A stretch of 64,000 bases of DNA from Billgrantia saliphila (GTDB taxonomy: Bacteria > Pseudomonadota > Gammaproteobacteria > Pseudomonadales > Halomonadaceae), in contig NZ_PJRN01000001.1 in assembly GCF_002930105.1 (NCBI RefSeq), positions 62,001-126,000 on the forward strand. The letters are read 5' to 3'. Shown here piece by piece: positions 54,801 through 63,870 of this stretch. Each line of letters begins with the position of its first letter. Positions within the stretch are counted from its first letter, which is position 1. The position numbers and the translations under genes are program-made. The notes under the pieces are model-generated. The model made no database searches. It was not told the origin of the DNA and was given only the letters and a program-made list of their open reading frames with translations.

Positions 54801-55087
54801 AGTCCGGCTAAGGCGAGAAAGCGAGCGCGTTGCCCGTTGCCATCGAACGATGCCACTAGCAGCGCGGCGAGCAGAATGCCTCCCTGGGGCATCAGCAGGC
54901 TGAAACCGTGCTGGGGGTTCACCAGTTCCTGGGCTGCCAGAGATAGCACAGCAAAGGCCGACAGCCAGCCCTGCCAATGCCGACTCGCAGTCCGGGCCCG
55001 CCGTGCCAAGCGATGAATCACCATACGACCTCTTCTCGTGGGGGCGTCAATCGGTGCGGCAGAGCCAGACGGCTCTCGTTGGCTCAT
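51854..55087 (-). CDS. Membrane GGDEF/EAL protein with sensor domains
   Basis: The 1077-residue protein has about eight N-terminal membrane helices (about 35-320, MASE1-like), a coiled linker and a GAF-like domain (about 345-500) with a cysteine-rich insert (about 395-442). A PAS domain follows (about 515-630; FEHSHESIIIADTSGRILDVNPSF), then GGDEF (ARFGGDEFVVLL, about 715) and EAL (FEALVRWQHPERG, about 838; ITEHVTMFD, DDFGTGYSGLAYL). Both cyclic-di-GMP motifs look intact, so synthesis, hydrolysis or both are possible. It is a single transcription unit at the inner membrane. Confidence 0.9.
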   Translation of the reverse strand: MSQREPSGSAAPIDAPTRRGRMVIHRLARRARTASRHWQGWLSAFAVLSLAAQELVNPQHGFSLLMPQGGILLAALLVASFDGNGQRARFLALAGLVDLGFRLGMQGLSPTDAAWTSVSLVAQAWLGSFLLQRYAPEGHRPDTQRGMLAFALWGCLIPATLSSSVMALALPDAQGDPLAEWLWWFVQRLSGLLLLAPLLVLFFQPPPSTDRPPCLRASPWEAILLWTLCCGAAAVIFSVSNPAGRALATYGFLLTPLLLIAAIRLPLSTSLFVVLSTSLAAGLADALSAGETSGSAQRSLTALSVFLLINQMIVWLLGALIDERRRALKRAQKMRDMYEMLSSVNQTLVNLKLTPAQLFGRMCVIITEESDFIQACITTVSSTSSSAVSTHSSETICARQGSGLLPDAACCHRSCHLVQQVVTCNRHVISQGSRACPSHGACSLNPSPSGQGVMAAFPIRPDGKEIHAVLTVYRQQGQGFDIDMIRLFDELAGDIAFALSMLADRQRLKLTSEVFEHSHESIIIADTSGRILDVNPSFTRITGHKREEAIGQNPRMLQSGRQDKTFYEKLWQSLLTEGYWAGEFWNARRSGELYPQRGTISAVRGEDGRIEHFISVMEDVSEQVRAEERILNLANYDPLTDLPNRLLLESRFQQAVEQSGDEPLTLSVLFVDLDEFKHVNDAMGHQQGDLLLRLVSERLREELRDDDTLARFGGDEFVVLLAGGQQESGALAKRLIRSVRQPYQLNGQPVHIGCSIGIAQAPLDGTDLNDLIQAADTAMYQAKARGRGVFTFYSSEMQHQAQSRLTLRVELDTAMQHNELRIHYQPKIHIEDDTVIGFEALVRWQHPERGLVPPGQFIPVAEASGQIATIDRWMLRSVIAQLAQWRQQGRQVLPVAVNVSASLFSRSDFVEELAHWLAKRQVPAQYLELEITEHVTMFDLEYTLSTLQALKRLGVALSIDDFGTGYSGLAYLRDFPIDTVKIDMSFVKRVHEDEKNQGIVRAIIALASTMGLHTIAEGVETAEELAFLKQQHCWGYQGFHFSPAREADEIERRYLPANPEPAEDDARTRTDTSLGRK

Positions 55088-55293
55088 GCGACAGGTGGCA
55101 GGCTACGCCGAGTGGCTCGCCTGCCCAGTATAAATGGCGGCATCTTCGGGGTCTTGCCTCTCGTCACCAACGGTGTGAAGCCGGTGCTTGGACGCAAGGC
55201 ATGAGTAGTCTTTAAAGTAGGGCCCGCGTATAACGAAAGGAGGCCTCCGTCCCGTTGCGGGGGGAGCGGATCGAATCAAGGAGTCGGCAAAGA

Positions 55294-56352
55294 ATGGCGG
55301 TCTATCTCATGGCGCTGGTCGGGTTGGCACTGCTCATCGTCGGTGCCGAGGGGTTGGTGAAGGGGGCCTCGCGTCTGGCGGCCCGGTTGGGAATTTCACC
55401 GTTGATTATCGGCCTGACCGTGGTGGCTTTCGGGACCAGTTCGCCCGAACTCACGGTCAGCCTGCAAGCCGCACTCGACGACCAGGCCGGCATTGCCGTC
55501 GGCAACGTGGTCGGCAGCAATATCTTCAACGTGCTCTTCATTCTCGGCGTCTCGGCGCTGGTCGCCCCGCTGCGGGTGGCGCATCAGTTGGTCAGGCTCG
55601 ACATTCCCCTCATGGTACTGATCACGCTCATCGTGCTCGTGCTGGCCTTCGATCGACAGATCGGGCGACTCGATGGGCTGGGACTGGTCGTCGGGCTCGT
55701 CGTCTATACCACGTTCCTGTTCCTGCAGGGGCGTCGGGAAGGCGCGGCTGGCGAGTCCGCCGAAGCGCCGGTCGCCGCCGCCCACTGGTCGATCGACATG
55801 CTGCTGGTGGCAGGCGGGCTGGCTCTGATGGTGGTGGGCTCGCGCTGGTTCGTCGACGGTGCGGTGGCGCTCGCCGCATATCTCGGCGTGAGCGACCAGA
55901 TCATCGGTCTGACGATCATCGCGGCCGGCACTTCGCTGCCCGAGGTGCTGACCTCGATCATTGCCGTGCTGCGCGGCGAGCGCGACATCGCCGTGGGCAA
56001 CGTGGTGGGCAGCAATATCTTCAATCTGCTCGGCGTGCTGGGGCTGACGGCGCTGCTGGCACCCTCGGCGATCGATGTGTCGGCGGCCATGGTGGCCTTC
56101 GATATGCCGGTCATGCTGGCCGTGGCGCTGGCCTGTCTGCCTATCTGCTTTACCGGGCGCACGATCAACCGCTGGGAGGGCGCCCTGCTGATGGGCTATT
56201 ACGTGGCCTATACGCTCTACCTGATCCTGGCCGCCACGCAGCATGACGCCCTGGCCGGGTTCGCCGACGCCATGCTGTACGTCGTGATGCCGATCACCGC
56301 GCTGACGCTGATCGTTTTCTCCCTGCGGGAATGGCGCGGCGAGCGGCGCTGA
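55294..56352 (+). CDS. Calcium/sodium antiporter family protein (CaxA/YrbG-like)
   Basis: The 352-residue membrane protein has two inverted alpha-repeats: FGTSSPELTVSLQAAL with GNVVGSNIFNVLFILG, and AGTSLPEVLTSIIAVL with GNVVGSNIFNLLGVLG. This is the sodium/calcium exchanger fold with about ten helices; ion choice is not proven. The ATG at 55294 follows AAGGAG and is preferred to an upstream start. The PhoD-like gene follows by 13 bases. Confidence 0.92.
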   Translation: MAVYLMALVGLALLIVGAEGLVKGASRLAARLGISPLIIGLTVVAFGTSSPELTVSLQAALDDQAGIAVGNVVGSNIFNVLFILGVSALVAPLRVAHQLVRLDIPLMVLITLIVLVLAFDRQIGRLDGLGLVVGLVVYTTFLFLQGRREGAAGESAEAPVAAAHWSIDMLLVAGGLALMVVGSRWFVDGAVALAAYLGVSDQIIGLTIIAAGTSLPEVLTSIIAVLRGERDIAVGNVVGSNIFNLLGVLGLTALLAPSAIDVSAAMVAFDMPVMLAVALACLPICFTGRTINRWEGALLMGYYVAYTLYLILAATQHDALAGFADAMLYVVMPITALTLIVFSLREWRGERR

Positions 56353-56365
56353 GCGAGAGGTGGTG

Positions 56366-58303
56366 ATGCCTGGCGACTTCGCCTCGTCCCTGCCGGCCGT
56401 GCTCTGCGGCCCGCTGCTGCGGCGGATCGAGACCGACCGGCTGAACATTTGGTTGGTGGGTTCACGGCCCCTCGAGCTGACTCTTCTCCTGCATCCGCGC
56501 GGTCGATCCGCGCGGCGGTTGCGGCTCGGCGAGCGGCGCCTGGAGCGTGTGCCAGTGGGGCGAAATGCCTGGCTGCACTTCATCGATGTCCGCCTGGACA
56601 CGCCGCTGCCGAGAGGCGTGCATGTCGACTACGATCTGCAGATCCTGGAGGGCGAGCGGCGGCGCGGAATCGACGAATGGGCGGCACATCTTCTGCATGC
56701 GGGGGCGCGGCGGCCGAGCTTCGTGATTGCGCCGCGCCACCATCGCCTGCTGCACGGCTCCTGTCGCAAGCCTCACTATGACGCCCCGGATGGACTGGTG
56801 CGCGCCGATGCCTGGCTGGCCGAGCGCTTCGAGCATGCTGAAGAGTGGCCCGCCTGGCTGTTGATGACGGGCGACCAGGTGTATGCAGATGACGTGGCCG
56901 GCCCCATGCTCACCACCATCCACGCCCTGATCCGGCGCCTGGGGCTGTTCGACGAGCCGCTCGAAGGCGCCACCGTCGACGATAGCCAGGCGCTCTATGC
57001 CAGCGAGTTGGGTCTTTATCGGCGCGAGTCGCTGCTGCCCGACGTGGAGAGCACGGCGGCGCTGCGCAAGCGCTTCTTCGGCGGGAAGCGCAAGCCGATC
57101 TTCACCTCGGCCAACGCACAGAATCACCTGATGACCTTCGCCGAGGTCATGGCGATGTACTTACTGGTCTGGTCGCCGGTGCCCTGGCGGCTGATCGGGG
57201 ATGAGGACATCGCTCGGCCCCCGCCCGAGTATGCGGAGATCTATGCGTCGCAGCGCGCCACGCTCGAACGCTTCGTCACCGGATTGCCCGGGTGTGCGCG
57301 GTTGATGGCGCACTTGCCGACGCTGATGATTTTCGACGATCACGATGTCTCGGATGATTGGAATCTGACGGCGGACTGGGAGCAGACGGCTTATGGTCAT
57401 CCGCTGTCGCGGCGTATCATCGGCAATGCCCTGATGGGGTATCTGCTCTGCCAGGGATGGGGAAACGATCCCGATCGTGTCGCCCCCTTGCTGGCAGCCT
57501 GTCGTGAACTGCTGGAGCAGACGCAGAGCGGCGAGGGCTGGCTTCCGCGCGAGCAGCACGATGCCTGCCTGGAGTGCCTGCGGCGCTTCCAGGGCTGGGA
57601 GTACCGCCTGCCTGGACCGCCGCTGCTCGTGGTGCTCGATACCCGCACCCGGCGTTGGCGTAGTGAACGCAGCCCAGGTCGTCCCTCGGGATTGATGGAC
57701 TGGGAGGCGTTGACGGAACTTCAGCAGCATCTGCTCGACGCACCGGCTGCAATCATCGTCTCACCCGCACCCATGTTTGGCGTCAAATTGATCGAAGGCA
57801 TTCAGAAGCTTTTCACCTTGGTGGGCAAGCCGCTGCTGGTGGATGCGGAGAACTGGATGGCGCACCGAGGCACGGCGAGTGTGATGCTCAACATCTTTCG
57901 TCATGCACGTACGCCGGGCAACTACGTGATTCTTTCCGGCGATGTGCATTACTCATTCGCTTACGACATCCGCATTCGGCAGCGGCGGCATGGCCCGCGG
58001 TTATGGCAAATCACCTCGAGCGGTGTGAAGAACGCTTTTCCCGCTACGCTGCTGGACTGGTTCGATCGGCTCAATCGCTGGCTCTACGCACCGCGCTCGC
58101 CGCTCAACTGGTTTACCCAGCGTCGGCGGCTGGAAATTCGACCCCGCGATCCCGAACGTGCCAGGGCTGGCGAGCGGCTATGGAACGGCAGCGGTATCGG
58201 GTTGGTCGACTTCGACGAGAGCGGGCGTCCGATCGACATTCGTCAACTGGACGCCCGCGGGTTCGATGTCCGGTTCCCCGGTTCGCATGGTGAAGAAGGG
58301 TAG
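56366..58303 (+). CDS. PhoD-like phosphatase family protein
   Basis: The 645-residue protein has a beta-rich N-terminal domain (about 1-125) and a metallophosphatase core with LLHGSCRKPHYD, LMTGDQVYADDV, MIFDDHDVSDDWN and ILSGDVHYSFAYD, the ordered metal-binding motifs of PhoD-like enzymes. No signal peptide or Tat motif is evident, unlike secreted alkaline phosphatase D, so it may be cytoplasmic. GAGAGG precedes the ATG. It converges tightly on prc with nine bases between. Confidence 0.85.
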   Translation: MPGDFASSLPAVLCGPLLRRIETDRLNIWLVGSRPLELTLLLHPRGRSARRLRLGERRLERVPVGRNAWLHFIDVRLDTPLPRGVHVDYDLQILEGERRRGIDEWAAHLLHAGARRPSFVIAPRHHRLLHGSCRKPHYDAPDGLVRADAWLAERFEHAEEWPAWLLMTGDQVYADDVAGPMLTTIHALIRRLGLFDEPLEGATVDDSQALYASELGLYRRESLLPDVESTAALRKRFFGGKRKPIFTSANAQNHLMTFAEVMAMYLLVWSPVPWRLIGDEDIARPPPEYAEIYASQRATLERFVTGLPGCARLMAHLPTLMIFDDHDVSDDWNLTADWEQTAYGHPLSRRIIGNALMGYLLCQGWGNDPDRVAPLLAACRELLEQTQSGEGWLPREQHDACLECLRRFQGWEYRLPGPPLLVVLDTRTRRWRSERSPGRPSGLMDWEALTELQQHLLDAPAAIIVSPAPMFGVKLIEGIQKLFTLVGKPLLVDAENWMAHRGTASVMLNIFRHARTPGNYVILSGDVHYSFAYDIRIRQRRHGPRLWQITSSGVKNAFPATLLDWFDRLNRWLYAPRSPLNWFTQRRRLEIRPRDPERARAGERLWNGSGIGLVDFDESGRPIDIRQLDARGFDVRFPGSHGEEG

Positions 58304-58312
58304 GGGTGAACC

Positions 58313-60388
58313 TCAGGAGCGGCCCGCCAGCCGCCGCTCGGTCAGTTCGGCATAGTCGGCGAGGATGGCGGCGGCTTCGGTGACCTGGACGCGTTCCACC
58401 GACTCGTCCTCCTCCTCGCCCATTTCTTCCGTCTCCCCCTCGCGCGCCTCTGCCAACTCATCGAGCGGCTCCAAGCCCAGGGCCTCGCGGCGACGATTCT
58501 CGATGGCCAGTTGCTCGGCGTCGCGAGCTTCGACTTCGCGCTGGCGCTGTTCACGATCCAGGCTAACGCTGGTTTGCTCCTCGCGCATGCGGCGGGTCAG
58601 TTCCACGCGCTCCTGCAGATAGATGAAGTTGGGGTGAGAGTCGGCCCGCTCGCGATGGCGTGAGCGAAGGGTCTCGAGGTACTCCCAAGGCTCGCCGTAG
58701 TGGCGGTACTGCACGGCCTGGACGGTGTCCCATTCGAGGGCATTGTCGAGGCTGCTCTCTCCGATCCGCTCCGGGTCGAACATGTCGGGAAACAGGATGT
58801 CCGGCTCCACGCCGCGATGCTGGGTACTCTCGCCCGAGATGCGATAGAACTTGGCCCGGGTCAGCTTGATCTGGCCATGGCTCAGATCATTGAGGGTCTG
58901 CACGGTGCCCTTGCCGAAGGTGGCGCTGCCGAGTACCAGTCCGCGGCCATAGTCCTGAATGGCGCCGGCGAAGATCTCCGAGGCCGAAGCGGACAGCCGG
59001 TTGACCAGTACCGCCAGCGGACCGTCGTAGAGCGTGCCGGTCTCGGTATCGCCATAGAGACTGATGCGTCCACGCGCATCGCGCACCTGCACGGTGGGGC
59101 CGCGATCGATGAACAGGCCGAGCAGCGAGTTGGCCTCCTGCAGGGCGCCGCCGCCGTTGTTGCGCAGGTCGAGCATGATGCCGTCGATGCCCTCTTGCTT
59201 GAGCCGCTCGATCTCGCTCGCCACGTCGCGGGTGGTGCTGCGGAACTCCTCCGCGCCGGCCTGCCAGGCGTCGAAGTCGACATAGAACGCCGGAATGGTG
59301 ATGACGCCGATGCGCTTGATGCCATCGTCGCGCTCGACCTCGATGACCTCGCCCTTGGCCGCCTGTTCCTCCAGGTCGACGGTGTCGCGGGTGATCGCGA
59401 CCTCATGGGAGCGGGTCATGTCGACGGCCTCGGCGGGAACCACCTCGAGGCGCACCACGGTGCCCTTGGGGCCGCGAATCAGATCGACCACTTCGTCCAG
59501 GCGCATGCCCACCACGTTGACGACCTCTTCCTCGTCCCCCTGGCCCACGCCGACGATGCGGTCGGCGGGCTCGAGCACGCCGGCACGATCGGCCGGGCCG
59601 CCGGGTACCAGGCTGGTGACCTTCACGTACTCACCGTCGGACTGCAGCATCGCCCCGATGCCCTCCAGCGACAGGCGCATCTGAATGTCGAAAGACTCGC
59701 CCTGACGCGGGGAAAGGTACTCGGTGTGCGGGTCGATGCTGCCGGTCACGGCCGCCATGAACAGGCCGAACACATCCTCGCCGTTGGTCTGGCGCAGCCG
59801 GGCGAGCTGGCCCTCGTATCGCTGGCGCAGATTGGATTCGATCTGTTCCTCGTCCTGGCCACTGATGTCCAGGGTAAGCGCAGCGTTCTTCAACCGCTTG
59901 TGCCAGAGCGTATCGAGTTCGGCTTCACTCTCGGCCCAGGGCACCTCACGGCGATCCAGGTCCAGGCGCATATCGGTCTCGTAGGTGAACTCGAGGCCCT
60001 CGTCGAGAGCGGCGAGCAACCACTCGAAGCGCGACTCGGCGCGATCGTGATAGCGCTGATAGAGCTGATAGGCGGGGGCGACTTCGCCCTCGATCAGCAT
60101 GTCGTCGATGTGCTCCTCGAGGTGGCGAAACTCATCGATATCGCTCTCGAGCAGGAAGGCGCGCTGTCCGTCGAGTACGTCGAGGTAGCGCTCGAAGGCC
60201 TGACGCGACCATCCGTCATCAAGGGCGATGTCCGCGTAGTGGCCATAGCGCAGCGATTCGGCCACTTCCATCGCTGCCTGGCGCTGGGTGTCGCCGGGTT
60301 GGATCTCCGCCAGCGCCAGCTGGCTGCCCATCAACAGCAGCGCCAGCAGCAGGCTGGCTGAGCGCCGAACAACGACTAACAGGCTCAT
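58313..60388 (-). CDS. prc: C-terminal processing (tail-specific) periplasmic protease
   Basis: The 691-residue precursor has a signal peptide ending near ALA, a long helical N-terminal domain, a PDZ domain (IGAMLQSDGEYVKVTSLVPGGPADRAG) and an S41 protease core. Catalytic Ser468 lies in LSASASEIFAGA, and Lys493 in TFGKGTVQTL, the same spacing as E. coli Prc. A charged C-terminal helix domain follows (rich in Glu and Arg). Prc degrades periplasmic proteins and trims lipoproteins and penicillin-binding protein 3. The ATG at 60388 gives the correct signal peptide. Confidence 0.94.
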   Translation of the reverse strand: MSLLVVVRRSASLLLALLLMGSQLALAEIQPGDTQRQAAMEVAESLRYGHYADIALDDGWSRQAFERYLDVLDGQRAFLLESDIDEFRHLEEHIDDMLIEGEVAPAYQLYQRYHDRAESRFEWLLAALDEGLEFTYETDMRLDLDRREVPWAESEAELDTLWHKRLKNAALTLDISGQDEEQIESNLRQRYEGQLARLRQTNGEDVFGLFMAAVTGSIDPHTEYLSPRQGESFDIQMRLSLEGIGAMLQSDGEYVKVTSLVPGGPADRAGVLEPADRIVGVGQGDEEEVVNVVGMRLDEVVDLIRGPKGTVVRLEVVPAEAVDMTRSHEVAITRDTVDLEEQAAKGEVIEVERDDGIKRIGVITIPAFYVDFDAWQAGAEEFRSTTRDVASEIERLKQEGIDGIMLDLRNNGGGALQEANSLLGLFIDRGPTVQVRDARGRISLYGDTETGTLYDGPLAVLVNRLSASASEIFAGAIQDYGRGLVLGSATFGKGTVQTLNDLSHGQIKLTRAKFYRISGESTQHRGVEPDILFPDMFDPERIGESSLDNALEWDTVQAVQYRHYGEPWEYLETLRSRHRERADSHPNFIYLQERVELTRRMREEQTSVSLDREQRQREVEARDAEQLAIENRRREALGLEPLDELAEAREGETEEMGEEEDESVERVQVTEAAAILADYAELTERRLAGRS

Positions 60389-60515
60389 CAATGAAGCACT
60401 CCCGGTTTCGTGTACACTTCCTTCCCTAGGACAAGCGCATCGCTTGCGAGTTGCCAAGGCCGACAGCGCATTGTAGCAGCTATCGCGTCAACCACGACCC
60501 TTCAAGAGGATTCAC

Positions 60516-61814
60516 ATGTCTCGGGAAGCCCGTCTCGAGCGCCTGCTCGATTTCCTGCATCGTTCGCCCACGCCCTGGCACGCCGTCGCGGTCATGGCGG
60601 AACGGCTCGACGCCGCCGGCTTTCGGCGACTGGACGAGGCCGAGCCCTGGCAGCTCGCTCCCGGTGAGCGGATCTACGCGACACGCAACGGCTCGTCGGT
60701 CGTCGCGCTGCAGCTCCCGCGAGAGCGACTCGACGCGCTGCGCATGATCGGCGCCCACACCGACAGCCCCGGACTGCGACTCAAGCCCAACGCCGCCCAG
60801 AGCTCGGCGGGCTGGTTGCAGCTTGGCATCGAAGTCTATGGCGGCGCGCTGCTCGCCCCCTGGTTCGATCGCGACCTGGGACTGGCGGGGCGGGTCCACC
60901 TGCGGCATGCCGATGGTCGCCTCGAGGGCGTACTGCTGCACGTCGAGCGGCCGGTGGCGATCGTGCCGAGCCTGGCGATCCATCTCGACCGCGAGGTCAA
61001 TCAGGGTCGCCCGATCAATGCCCAGACGCAGATGGCGCCCGTCTTCCTGCAGGGCGGCGACAAGGCCGACCTGCAGCGGCTGTTGCTGGGCTGGCTGGAA
61101 GCGCAACACGGCATCACGGGGGCCGAGATCCTCGACTTCGAGCTGGCACTCTACGATGTGCAACCTCCGGCGCTGGTCGGCGTCGAGGGCGAGCTGGTGG
61201 CCAGCGCGCGTCTGGACAACTTGCTCTCCTGCTTCATCGGCCTTGAGGCACTGCTGGAGAGCGACGGCAGCCAGGGCGCAGTGCTTGTCGCCAATGACCA
61301 CGAGGAGGTCGGCAGCGCCAGTGCCAGCGGCGCCCAGGGACCGTTCCTCGCGGACGTGCTGCGTCGCGTCAACGCTCAGCTCGGCGAGCCCGGAGACGAG
61401 GGCTTCATTCGCCTGATTCAGGCCTCGCGCATGATCTCCTGCGACAATGCCCACGCCTTGCACCCAAACTTCACCGACAAGCATGACGCCGCACACGGAC
61501 CGGCCCTCAACGGCGGGCCGGTGATCAAAGTCAACGCCAACCAGCGCTACGCCACCAATAGCGCCACCTCGGCGCTGTTCCGCGACTTGTGTCGCGAAGC
61601 GGAGGTGCCGGTGCAGACCTTCGTCACTCGGGCTGACATGGGCTGCGGCAGCACCATCGGCCCGATCACCGCCACGGAGCTTGGCGTGCCGACGCTCGAC
61701 GTGGGGGTGCCGCAATGGGCCATGCATTCGATCCGCGAGACTGCGGGCAGCCATGACGTGGAGCACCTGACGCGGGCACTGGTCGCCTTCGTCAACCGTC
61801 CGCGGCTGGCCTGA
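60516..61814 (+). CDS. M18 family aminopeptidase
   Basis: The 432-residue protein has the metal-binding motifs of M18 peptidases: MIGAHTDSPGLRLKP, FDRDLGLAGRV, LLSCFIGLEALL, VANDHEEVGSASASGAQG, and a C-terminal DVGVPQWAMHSIRE. These dinuclear zinc enzymes remove N-terminal acidic residues (ApeB/DAP-like) in the cytoplasm. AAGAGGA precedes the ATG. A strong terminator follows the stop. Confidence 0.92.
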   Translation: MSREARLERLLDFLHRSPTPWHAVAVMAERLDAAGFRRLDEAEPWQLAPGERIYATRNGSSVVALQLPRERLDALRMIGAHTDSPGLRLKPNAAQSSAGWLQLGIEVYGGALLAPWFDRDLGLAGRVHLRHADGRLEGVLLHVERPVAIVPSLAIHLDREVNQGRPINAQTQMAPVFLQGGDKADLQRLLLGWLEAQHGITGAEILDFELALYDVQPPALVGVEGELVASARLDNLLSCFIGLEALLESDGSQGAVLVANDHEEVGSASASGAQGPFLADVLRRVNAQLGEPGDEGFIRLIQASRMISCDNAHALHPNFTDKHDAAHGPALNGGPVIKVNANQRYATNSATSALFRDLCREAEVPVQTFVTRADMGCGSTIGPITATELGVPTLDVGVPQWAMHSIRETAGSHDVEHLTRALVAFVNRPRLA

Positions 61815-61825
61815 GTCGTCACCAC

Positions 61826-61858
61826 GAAAAACCCGGCGCTGGAGGCGCCGGGTTTTTT
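61826..61858. terminator. Bidirectional rho-independent terminator
   Basis: ACCCGGCGC and GCGCCGGGT with a five-base loop, preceded by A5 and followed by T6. It lies between the M18 peptidase gene and the convergent tRNA-Met. Confidence 0.9.
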
Positions 61859-61865
61859 CATTCTT

Positions 61866-61942
61866 TGGTGGCTACGCCCTGACTCGAACAGGGGACCCCA
61901 TCATTATGAGTGATGTGCTCTAACCAACTGAGCTACGTAGCC
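61866..61942 (-). tRNA. tRNA-Met (CAT), elongator, second copy
   Basis: A complete 77-base cloverleaf with encoded CCA, differing from the copy at 51267 only in the D-loop (CAGTTGG for CAGCCGG) and one T-loop base (TTCGAGT for TTCGAAT). Confidence 0.95.
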
Positions 61943-61956
61943 AATCACGGAGGCGA

Positions 61957-61985
61957 AGTTTACGGATTCGCCTTCGTCAGGTCAA
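61957..61985 (-). promoter_or_regulatory. Promoter of the second tRNA-Met
   Basis: On the minus strand TTGACC and TAAACT are separated by exactly 17 bases, with the tRNA starting 15 bases after the -10 element. Confidence 0.7.
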
Positions 61986-62005
61986 GGTTCCCGCTCTGGA
62001 AACCC

Positions 62006-63097
62006 TTACACATTGAAGCGGAAGTGAATCACGTCTCCGTCCTGGACGACATACTCCTTGCCTTCGAGCCGCCACTTGCCGGCATCCTTGGCGCCCTGTT
62101 CACCACCCAGGGTGACGAAATCCTCGTAGGCGATGACCTCGGCGCGAATGAAACCCTTCTGGAAGTCGGTGTGGATCACGCCGGCAGCCTCCGGGGCGGT
62201 GGCGCCTATCTTCACCGTCCAGGCACGCACTTCCTTCACGCCGGCGGTGAAATAGGTCTGCAGGCCGAGCAGCTTGTAGCCGGCGCGAATCACACGGTCG
62301 AGTCCGGGTTCTTCCATGCCCATCTCGTCGAGGAACATGGCACGCTCGTCGTCGTCCAGTTCGGCGATCTCGGCCTCCAGCTGGTTGCATACCGGCACTA
62401 CCACGGCGCCTTCCTCGACGGCGATCTCGCTCACCACGTCGAGGTAGGGGTTGTTCTCGAAACCGTCCTCGTTGACGTTGGCGATGTACATGGTCGGTTT
62501 GAGCGTCAGAAAGCCGAAGCTCTTGAGCTGGCGCTTCTCGTCATCGTCGAGGCCGAAGCTTCTCAGCGGCTGACCCTCGGCCAGGTGCGGCTGGATGCGG
62601 TCGAGGATCGCCTTGGTGGCGATGGCCTCCTTGTCGCCGCCCTTGACCACGCGAACGAGGCGCTGGATAGCACGCTCGACGGTGTCGAGGTCGGCTAGGG
62701 CCAGCTCCAGGTTGATGGTTTCGATGTCGGCCCGCGGATCGACCTGGTTGGCCACGTGGATGACGTTGTCGTTGTCGAAGCAGCGCACCACGTGAGCGAT
62801 GGCCTGGGTCTCGCGAATGTTGGCCAGGAACTGATTGCCGAGACCTTCGCCCTTGGAGGCGCCCGCCACCAGCCCGGCGATGTCGACGAATTCCATGGTG
62901 GTGGGGATCACCTTTTGCGGCTTCACGATCTCGGCCAGCCTGTCGAGCCGTGGGTCGGGCATCGGCACAATGCCGACGTTGGGCTCGATGGTGCAGAAAG
63001 GGAAGTTCTCGGCATCGATGCCGGACTTGGTCAGTGCATTGAACAGAGTGGACTTGCCGACGTTGGGCAGGCCGACGATACCGCAGTTGAAACCCAT
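62006..63097 (-). CDS. ychF: Redox-regulated ATPase/GTPase YchF
   Basis: The 363-residue OBG-family protein has the P-loop [35 protein letters not shown] (switch and G3 motif), YIANVNEDG in the position of NKxD, and a C-terminal TGS-like domain ending [19 protein letters not shown]. YchF binds ATP in preference to GTP and associates with ribosomes. It forms the conserved rplY-pth-ychF order. Confidence 0.96.
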   Translation of the reverse strand: MGFNCGIVGLPNVGKSTLFNALTKSGIDAENFPFCTIEPNVGIVPMPDPRLDRLAEIVKPQKVIPTTMEFVDIAGLVAGASKGEGLGNQFLANIRETQAIAHVVRCFDNDNVIHVANQVDPRADIETINLELALADLDTVERAIQRLVRVVKGGDKEAIATKAILDRIQPHLAEGQPLRSFGLDDDEKRQLKSFGFLTLKPTMYIANVNEDGFENNPYLDVVSEIAVEEGAVVVPVCNQLEAEIAELDDDERAMFLDEMGMEEPGLDRVIRAGYKLLGLQTYFTAGVKEVRAWTVKIGATAPEAAGVIHTDFQKGFIRAEVIAYEDFVTLGGEQGAKDAGKWRLEGKEYVVQDGDVIHFRFNV

Positions 63098-63144
63098 GAA
63101 TTTGTCCTGAAAGCATGTGAGAAATTGGCGGCTATTCTATCGTT

Positions 63145-63184
63145 GCTACGAGCTACGAGCTACGAGCTACGAGCTACGAGCTAC
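63145..63184. repeat. Heptanucleotide tandem repeat
   Basis: GAGCTAC is repeated five times in direct succession (after an initial GCTAC). It lies between pth and ychF, on the transcript of this minus-strand operon. The unit contains AGCT; no neighbouring spacer pattern suggests CRISPR. Confidence 0.95.
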
Positions 63185-63205
63185 AGTCGTGAGCGGCGAC
63201 GCCTT

Positions 63206-63787
63206 TCAGGGTTTGAAGCTATGTAAGCGGTTCATCGCCTGAGCCCACTCGCCGGCTACGACCAGGGGCAGGGTAGCCAGGCACTCGTCCAGGACGGCGC
63301 CGATATCGGCGAGTTCCGCCTTGCCGGGGCGTCCCAGTACGTACTGGGTAACCTGTCGCGCGTCACCGGGATGGCCGATGCCGATACGCAGCCGATTGAA
63401 GGCCTTGTCGCCCAGCGCGCTGATGATGTCGCGCAGCCCGTTGTGCCCGCCGTGGCCGCCGGCCTGCTTGTAGCGTGCGGTGCCGGGCGGGATATCCAAC
63501 TCGTCATGGGCCACCAGCAGCTCGTCGGGGGCGATCTTGTAGAATTGGCACAAGGCCGCCACGGCGGCGCCGCTGCGGTTCATGTAGGTGGTGGGTTCGA
63601 GCAGATGGAGCTCGTGCCCGTCGAGGCTGACCTTGGCGTAGAGGCCGAGGAACTTCTTCTCGGGGCGCAGCTCGCTACCGGCCTGTCGGGCCAGGATCTC
63701 GACCAGCCAGGCGCCGGCGTTGTGGCGGGTGGCGGCGTAGTCGGCACCGGGATTGCCCAGCCCGATGATCGCCTTGACCTGGGGCAT
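63206..63787 (-). CDS. pth: Peptidyl-tRNA hydrolase
   Basis: The 193-residue enzyme releases tRNA from stalled peptidyl-tRNA. It has IGLGNPGADYAATRHNAG with the catalytic His, PTTYMNRSGAAVAAL with the conserved Asn, VAHDELDIPPG, and GGHGGHNGLRDI. It lies 109 bases upstream of ychF and downstream of rplY on the same strand, the usual gammaproteobacterial arrangement. Confidence 0.96.
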   Translation of the reverse strand: MPQVKAIIGLGNPGADYAATRHNAGAWLVEILARQAGSELRPEKKFLGLYAKVSLDGHELHLLEPTTYMNRSGAAVAALCQFYKIAPDELLVAHDELDIPPGTARYKQAGGHGGHNGLRDIISALGDKAFNRLRIGIGHPGDARQVTQYVLGRPGKAELADIGAVLDECLATLPLVVAGEWAQAMNRLHSFKP

Positions 63788-63837
63788 GCGGGGTCTCCAA
63801 ACAAGAACAAGCGCCGCAGCGCTTGATCGAAACGAGA

Positions 63838-63860
63838 GGGGCCGCCACCAGGCGGCCCCG
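63838..63860 (-). terminator. Hairpin after rplY
   Basis: GGGGCCGCC and GGCGGCCCC with an ACCA loop lie between rplY and pth on the minus strand. It is followed by CTCTCGTTT, a poor T-tract, so it may act as a partial terminator. Confidence 0.45.
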
Positions 63861-63870
63861 ATGGCGCGAA

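Noticed and set aside
63145..63184. Possible CRISPR array at the GAGCTAC repeats
   Set aside because: Units are seven bases and contiguous with no spacers; it is a simple tandem repeat.
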